A stretch of DNA of 64,000 nucleotides from the NCBI RefSeq assembly GCF_014201115.1, contig NZ_JACHDO010000001.1:5022001-5086000 (forward strand), in the 5' to 3' direction. Position numbers and translations under genes: made by a program. Numbering within the stretch: position 1 is the stretch's first letter; the number at the start of each line of letters is the position of its first letter. Origin of the DNA: Nocardiopsis metallicus. GTDB taxonomy: Bacteria; Actinomycetota; Actinomycetes; Streptosporangiales; Streptosporangiaceae. The notes under the pieces are model-generated. The model was not told where the DNA came from, did no database searches, and saw only the letters and a list, made by a program, of their open reading frames with translations. Shown piece after piece: positions 59,981 to 64,000 of this stretch.

Positions 59981-60004
59981 CCGGAATGCAGTGACAGCCG
60001 GGCG

Positions 60005-60432
60005 GTTACCCATTCTTGCCCCGATCGACAAGATTCGGGCCTGTCAGGTCCCTTCTTTGAGAGCCCGCATCTTCACCCAGTCGATCGCGCACCGCGACCA
60101 GTCCAGCTCACCGCGGGAACAGAGCTCGTCCAACACGAGCCGGTGGAACTTGGCCCAGACCCGGGTCCGGGTCCACTCGGTGAAGCGCCGATGCGCGGTG
60201 GGCCCGGAGAGGCCGAACACCGGCAGGAGCCGGGCCCAGGTGCAACCGGACGTGGTCACGAAGATGATCGCGGCTGGCACCTGGTGGTCGCAGTGTCTGC
60301 GCCGCCCACCACCTTGAGGTCGGGTGGGTGCCTGGGGCACCACCCGCTGGAACAGTTTCCACAGCTCGTCGGGCACCAGCCGTTCCACCATCGACACAGG
60401 AGCAGGCTACCGAGAACCTAAATGAGATGGGC
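60005..60432 (-). mobile_element. IS5-type element remnant
   Basis: It starts (5' side) at the IS terminal sequence GAGCCCATCTCATTTAGGTT (minus strand, ~60431-60412), contains the transposase N-terminal half and ends with decayed LTGPNLVDRGKNG near 60006. The other end and the DDE domain are missing. Confidence 0.8.
60006..60397 (-). pseudogene. IS5-type transposase, truncated and frameshifted
   Basis: 117 residues are open from ATG 60397: VERLVPDELWKLFQRVVPQA (DUF4096 N-terminal domain), FGLSGPTAHRRFTEWTRTRV, DWSRCAIDWVKMRALKEGT, then a stop at 60044. The next frame continues DLTGPNLVDRGKNG, the sequence that follows in intact relatives, so one base was lost. The catalytic domain is absent. 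Confidence 0.88.
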
Positions 60433-60434
60433 TC

Positions 60435-61382
60435 TTACGCCTGTCGATGCTCTTGCTGGTTGAGAGCAGCAAGCACCCGCGCCGGATTCTCGATTAGCCT
60501 GAACAGGCCGCTCGTCCGGCGCGCCCATCGCTCGGGATCCTCTCCCTCGGAGAACGCTGCGGCCGACGCGAACTGGTTCCGGAGGTTGACCGGCAGGCGG
60601 TCAGCCAGAACCGCGCCGAGCTTGCGGCCCAGCGCGGCTCGCGGCGAAGTAGGCCGCATAGATCGCCTCAGCCTGCCGGTTGCGGGGGTGAGGGCGTCAG
60701 AGGCACTCTTGAGGGGCGCGACGACCTCACACACCCAGTTGCCGTCCCAGGCATCGGGCAACGGGACCGCGACCTGCTGGACGCCAGCGATCGCTTCACG
60801 CCCCAGGGCGAGGGAGAGCCCGCCGGGGTCCTCGTGGTAATTGAGGTAGCGGGCGATGTCCACGCCTGGAGGGCAGACCTCGTCGAGGACGACGTCGCCG
60901 ACGAAGTTGCTGGGGTCGATGAGCCAATCCTCCCGCACCACAACTGATGGCTTGAGGTACACCCGGTAGAGGTGGAACTGGCTGCCGTGGTCGGCTTGGT
61001 CGCGCATCCGCCTCAGCATGTTGTGGACCGCGGCCTCGTACGTGCCGACGTGGAGTGCCTTCGGCCGCTGGTCGCCGCCCATCATCATGCGGGTCTCGGG
61101 CGTGAGAACGGCTGCCGGGTCGAAGTCCCTCGTCGGCCAGTCCGGCTGCGTGCTGGTGTGGTACCAGGAGAACTGCGCGATATTGGAGTCGTCGAGCGCT
61201 GGGTCTTCAGGGTCGACAGTCACCCGGGGCGGGTCCTCGTGCTCGCAGGTCATGCCGCAGCCGGGGCAGGTCTCCTCCGCCTGCTCCCACCGGTCGATCC
61301 AGTCCGGATCGACGCGCCACCGATGATCGCAGTGCCCACAGAACATCCACCGCTCGCGTGAGAAGTCGACCCGTCGTTCCAT
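60435..61382 (-). CDS. Hypothetical protein with N-terminal zinc ribbon
   Basis: 315 aa from ATG 61382. RERWMFCGHCDHRWRVDPDW and EETCPGCGMTCEHED form a Cys4-type zinc ribbon, followed by an alpha/beta region (FHLYRVYLKPSVVVREDWLI, DPSNFVGDVVLDEVCPPG) of no family I know. The TAA stop lies at the IS5 remnant boundary (GCG|TAAGAGCCC), and the 5' side adjoins a second IS remnant, so one or both ends may be altered from the original gene. Expression signals are not evident. Confidence 0.6.
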   Translation of the reverse strand: MERRVDFSRERWMFCGHCDHRWRVDPDWIDRWEQAEETCPGCGMTCEHEDPPRVTVDPEDPALDDSNIAQFSWYHTSTQPDWPTRDFDPAAVLTPETRMMMGGDQRPKALHVGTYEAAVHNMLRRMRDQADHGSQFHLYRVYLKPSVVVREDWLIDPSNFVGDVVLDEVCPPGVDIARYLNYHEDPGGLSLALGREAIAGVQQVAVPLPDAWDGNWVCEVVAPLKSASDALTPATGRLRRSMRPTSPRAALGRKLGAVLADRLPVNLRNQFASAAAFSEGEDPERWARRTSGLFRLIENPARVLAALNQQEHRQA

Positions 61383-61563
61383 GGCCTCATTCTCCCGTCG
61401 CGCAGGGCATGATCGCGAAGGTTGGACAAGACGGGGTACGACGTCTTCAGATCGGCATCGGACAGGTCGGTGGGATAGGTGGGTCGATCGGCCATCGCAG
61501 CTTCTCCGGAATGGAGGACTCCCCTGCCATTCTGCGCCGCCCTGACCCTTTTCAGACACCTTC
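61383..61563 (-). mobile_element. IS5-family element remnant (5' end)
   Basis: Terminal sequence AAGGTGTCTGAAAAG (minus strand, 61563-61549) precedes ATG 61497 and MADRPTYPTDLSDADLKTSY, the start of IS5-type transposases (PTYPTDLSD). Pattern fades after about 30 codons. The rest of the element is gone. Confidence 0.7.
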
Positions 61564-61796
61564 TAGGACTCGCGAAAAGTTGGGCCTCGCCATGTTGATG
61601 AAGGCCGATTCTGTGCATCGATCTGCCTGTGTACTTGGTGCCAGCGCTTTTGCCGTGACCGAATTTGGACTTTCGACCCTGGCTTGGTGGTGAGATCTTC
61701 CTTGCCTTGTGGGGTTGGAGGGTGCCTTGGGTCTTGGAGTGGGCGCAGTCCGGTATTAACATCGTCACTCCACGTGAGGTTCTAGTGGGGTTGTAG
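61564..61796. other. Intergenic region before the Tad-like locus
   Basis: AT-richer than average; TATTAAC near 61754 may be part of a promoter. No gene is supported. Confidence 0.35.
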
Positions 61797-62324
61797 GTGG
61801 ACATGAAGACGCACGTCGTGGGTGGTGCGGGGGTTCTGTTCGCTTGTTTGGTAGCGGCCTGTTCTGCCTCTGGCGGTGGGGATCCGCCGGAACCTGAGAC
61901 CCCGACACCTTCCCCGACTTTTGCCTCAGAAGAGCCTGAAGCTGCCGCGCTTGAGGCTTATGAGGCCATGTGGGGCGTGGTGATCGAAGCCTCTCATGAA
62001 GGTGACGCGGACCCTCCGGAGCTGAAGCTGTACTCCTCAGGTGAGGCTTTGGCCCTGATGCTAAGCACCTTGGAGGGTGCGGCCGAAGACCAGGCCGTGG
62101 TCACCGGGGAGCCGGTGCTTTCGCCTCAAGTGGTCGATGCCTCGGATGATGAAGTGACCCTTCTCGACTGTATGGACAGTTCCGACTGGATCGAGTCCGA
62201 TGAAGGCGGCGAGCAGGAGGCTTCGCCTTCCGGAGGATTGAGAAAAGTGGATGCCCAAGTCGCCCATGATGGGCTCGTCTGGAAAGTAGTCGACCTGCGC
62301 ATATGGGAGATCGGATCATGCTGA
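61797..62324 (+). CDS. Lipoprotein, first gene of Tad-like locus
   Basis: 175 aa. GTG 61797 (GGGG six bases upstream) with ATG 61803 as alternative. Signal peptide ends at the lipobox LVAACSAS; a Pro/Thr linker leads to a soluble domain (EAYEAMWGVVIEASHEGD, VDAQVAHDGLVWKVVDLRI) that resembles NTF2-like small lipoproteins. Codon use is less GC-extreme than its neighbours. It overlaps the next gene by seven bases. Confidence 0.75.
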   Translation: MDMKTHVVGGAGVLFACLVAACSASGGGDPPEPETPTPSPTFASEEPEAAALEAYEAMWGVVIEASHEGDADPPELKLYSSGEALALMLSTLEGAAEDQAVVTGEPVLSPQVVDASDDEVTLLDCMDSSDWIESDEGGEQEASPSGGLRKVDAQVAHDGLVWKVVDLRIWEIGSC

Positions 62325-63094
62325 GGCGATCCGCTCCCGTTCTTGCTTTTCTCCTGTTCATTGCCGCTTCTGCTCCTGCCTGGGCAGATGACTTCATCGG
62401 CCGCGCAGAATGCGGAAGTGCTGGTGGTCCGGGCTGCGATGTGTCCGCCGAGTCCGGTGTAGGCGGCGGTTCTGGAGGTGGCGGCGGATCGAATGGTGAG
62501 TCGGGTACCGGTGGCGGTACCTCGGCCGGCGGTGAGGCATCGGCTGAACCCGCCTGTGGCCTTGATGGGCTCGTGGCCTGGTGCAGTGCCACCGTGGGCG
62601 GCGGTCCCGTCGGTGGAGAGGCCGTACCCCAGGTCGACTACGAGGCCCTCGCCTACGAGGCGCGGGCGTCCCTGAGTTTGGGTACCCCTGGAATCTCGAT
62701 GTCCCCCAGTGCCGATGCTCCGATTCTGGTGCGGGTGCCGGTGTGGCTGTGGGTGGACGACTGGGACGCGCAGTCGGCCACAGCGTCGGTCCCGGGCGGG
62801 TCGGTGACGGTCACCGCCACGCCGAGTGCGTTGTCCTGGGATATGGGGGACGGCACCACCGTGGAGTGCGAGGGCCCCGGAACCGCCTACACCTCCCGTG
62901 TTCACGACCCTGCGGAGGAATCCCCTGACTGCGGGCACACTTACACCTCCCGCGGTGACCGTGAGGTGGCCGCGAGCATGGCGTGGTCCATCGAGTGGTC
63001 CAGTACCTCCGGTGAAGGCGGAAGCCTGCCGGATCTGGTGACCACTTCCTCCGTTTCGGTGCGGGTGGTCGAGTCCTCCGGGGTGGTCACATGA
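62318..63094 (+). CDS. Secreted protein of Tad-like locus
   Basis: 258 aa from ATG 62318 (GGGAG upstream). Signal peptide LRRSAPVLAFLLFIAASAPA WA, a Gly/Ser-rich stretch (residues ~45-75), and a beta-rich domain with SWDMGDGTTVECEGPGTAYT and CGHTYTSRGDREVAASM, which resembles a PKD-like fold (GDGT / HTY). Cys pairs suggest disulfides. Position next to SAF and TadZ-like genes suggests an exported partner of that machine. Confidence 0.8.
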   Translation: MLRRSAPVLAFLLFIAASAPAWADDFIGRAECGSAGGPGCDVSAESGVGGGSGGGGGSNGESGTGGGTSAGGEASAEPACGLDGLVAWCSATVGGGPVGGEAVPQVDYEALAYEARASLSLGTPGISMSPSADAPILVRVPVWLWVDDWDAQSATASVPGGSVTVTATPSALSWDMGDGTTVECEGPGTAYTSRVHDPAEESPDCGHTYTSRGDREVAASMAWSIEWSSTSGEGGSLPDLVTTSSVSVRVVESSGVVT

Positions 63095-63723
63095 AGACCG
63101 CGACCGACACTCGGCCCCGTGATACCGAAGCTCCTCTACGTCTTCCCGGTCGCCCGCGCCGGTGGCGGTCCGCCCTGGTGGTGCTGGCGTTGATGGCGGC
63201 CGGGGCCACCACAGGGGTGGTGGCGCTGGCCCAGGTCGATCAGCGTTCCCCGGTACTGGTGGCGGCCTCGGATCTGTCGGCAGGCCATGTGCTCACCCCG
63301 GAGGACGTGCGGGTGGTGGAGCTGGCCGGGGCCGAAGGGCTGTCCACGGTCTCCGATCCGGCCCAGGTGGTGGGCTCCGTGCTCGCCCTGCCGGTAGCCG
63401 AGGGCGGGCTGCTGTCGCAGGAGATCGTGGGGGCCGATGGCTCGCAGTTGGCGGCGAACGAGGTCGCCATCAGCGCGCAGCTCGGTCCGGGGCGGGTGCC
63501 GTCCTCGGTGCGCACCGGGTCGCAGGTGGTCGTGGTCATCACCGGCGATGACGAAGGGGACATCTCCTATCCCGCCGTAGTGCAAACGCTCACCGCTGCT
63601 GAAACCGGTAACGGGACCCTGGTCGACCTGGTGGTCGACGCCTCCCACGCCACGATTTTGGCCAGGGCGGCGGCTGAGGAGCAGATCGCCCTCGTCCACA
63701 CTCCCTCCGGGAGCGAGGGATGA
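63091..63723 (+). CDS. SAF-domain protein (CpaB/RcpC-like)
   Basis: 210 aa; ATGA overlap with the previous gene. One membrane helix (RSALVVLALMAAGATTGVVA), then a SAF domain (VLVAASDLSAGHVLTPEDVR, VAEGGLLSQEIV) as in CpaB/RcpC, which help assemble Flp/Tad pili. Its stop overlaps the following ATG by four bases. Confidence 0.9.
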   Translation: MKTATDTRPRDTEAPLRLPGRPRRWRSALVVLALMAAGATTGVVALAQVDQRSPVLVAASDLSAGHVLTPEDVRVVELAGAEGLSTVSDPAQVVGSVLALPVAEGGLLSQEIVGADGSQLAANEVAISAQLGPGRVPSSVRTGSQVVVVITGDDEGDISYPAVVQTLTAAETGNGTLVDLVVDASHATILARAAAEEQIALVHTPSGSEG

Positions 63724-64000
63724 TCATCGCCCTGTGCTCGCTTTCCGGCGCACCCGGGACAACGACGCTCGCCTTGGCGCTGGCCGGGACGTGGCCGACC
63801 CAGAGCCCGGTACGGGTGGTGGAGGCCGACGCCTCCGGAGGTGACATCGCCGCCTGGTGGAACCTGCCGTTGTGGCCGGGGGTGGTGGATCTGGCCGCGG
63901 CCAGTCGCAGCGGCCAGGACCACGACACCCCGCCGGAGGAGTTCTCCCGGTTCTTCCAGGTGCTGCCCGGTGGGCTGCCGGTGTGTGTGGCCCCGTCCAC
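63720..64000 (+). CDS. TadZ/CpaE-like P-loop ATPase, cut by window edge
   Basis: 93 codons seen. IIALCSLSGAPGTTTLALAL is the P-loop; the usual Lys of deviant Walker A (xKGGxGKT) is replaced by Thr (GAPGTTT). VRVVEADASGGDIAAWWNLP is the next ParA/MinD strand. Such proteins localise Tad pilus assembly. The gene continues past 64000. Confidence 0.85.
   Translation, partial: MIIALCSLSGAPGTTTLALALAGTWPTQSPVRVVEADASGGDIAAWWNLPLWPGVVDLAAASRSGQDHDTPPEEFSRFFQVLPGGLPVCVAPS

Overview
The window comes from a high-GC Gram-positive actinomycete, most likely a filamentous actinobacterium of the Nocardiopsis/Streptomonospora kind. The evidence is the GC content and GTG/TTG starts, Scr1-type regulators with DUF397 partners, a TCGAAC(N4)GTTCGA SOS box, a DUF2637 transfer-type gene, and LAxTG-anchored surface proteins. 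The genus is an inference. The window is an accessory-rich stretch with many insertion sequences, remnants and scars.

1-10.3 kb: three related secreted proteins (one cut by the window edge, one intact with a LAQTG anchor, one split by an ISAs1-type element with a 26-bp terminal repeat and an 8-bp target duplication), an IS30 element, a lipoprotein amidase, a four-repeat DivIVA-like protein and an M48-type membrane protein whose HExxH reads HQIGH.

10.3-18.3 kb: a deletion scar joining an aldo/keto reductase end to an HxlR regulator end; a DUF6504 gene under an SOS box; an editing-domain-less threonyl-tRNA synthetase preceded by a Thr-Thr-Thr leader peptide and terminator (apparent attenuator); NUDIX, GNAT, ROK and Uma2 genes; two DUF397 genes; xylose isomerase.

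18.5-32.8 kb: a PEP-utilising phosphotransferase, then a probable xyloglucan-use locus: GH3 (frameshifted), solute-binding lipoprotein and two permeases, a secreted GH74-CBM2 enzyme and a truncated GH95. The same LacI-type operator precedes GH3/ABC and GH74. A toxin-antitoxin pair sits in a tandem-duplication scar between the permease and GH74.

32.8-34.6 kb: a mobile-element remnant (DUF2637) and a seven-repeat CRISPR array with no cas genes in the window.

34.7-48 kb: extra copies of Sua5/TsaC and MurF; two near-identical small HTH regulators, each divergent from a target (a universal stress protein, and a DabB-DabA inorganic carbon uptake pair) through intergenic regions of the same architecture; TerC with an in-frame stop; DUF6671; an NADP isocitrate dehydrogenase.

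48-60 kb: XRE-TPR regulator, HAD phosphatase, Scr1-DUF397-ATPase module, then six close or overlapping genes (double glycosyltransferase, cupin-nucleotidyltransferase fusion, unknown protein, methyltransferase, SDR, CofE-like glutamate ligase) that look like an undescribed small-molecule or glycoconjugate pathway.

60-64 kb: two IS5-type remnants around a zinc-ribbon protein, then the start of a Tad/Flp-like export or pilus locus that runs off the right edge.
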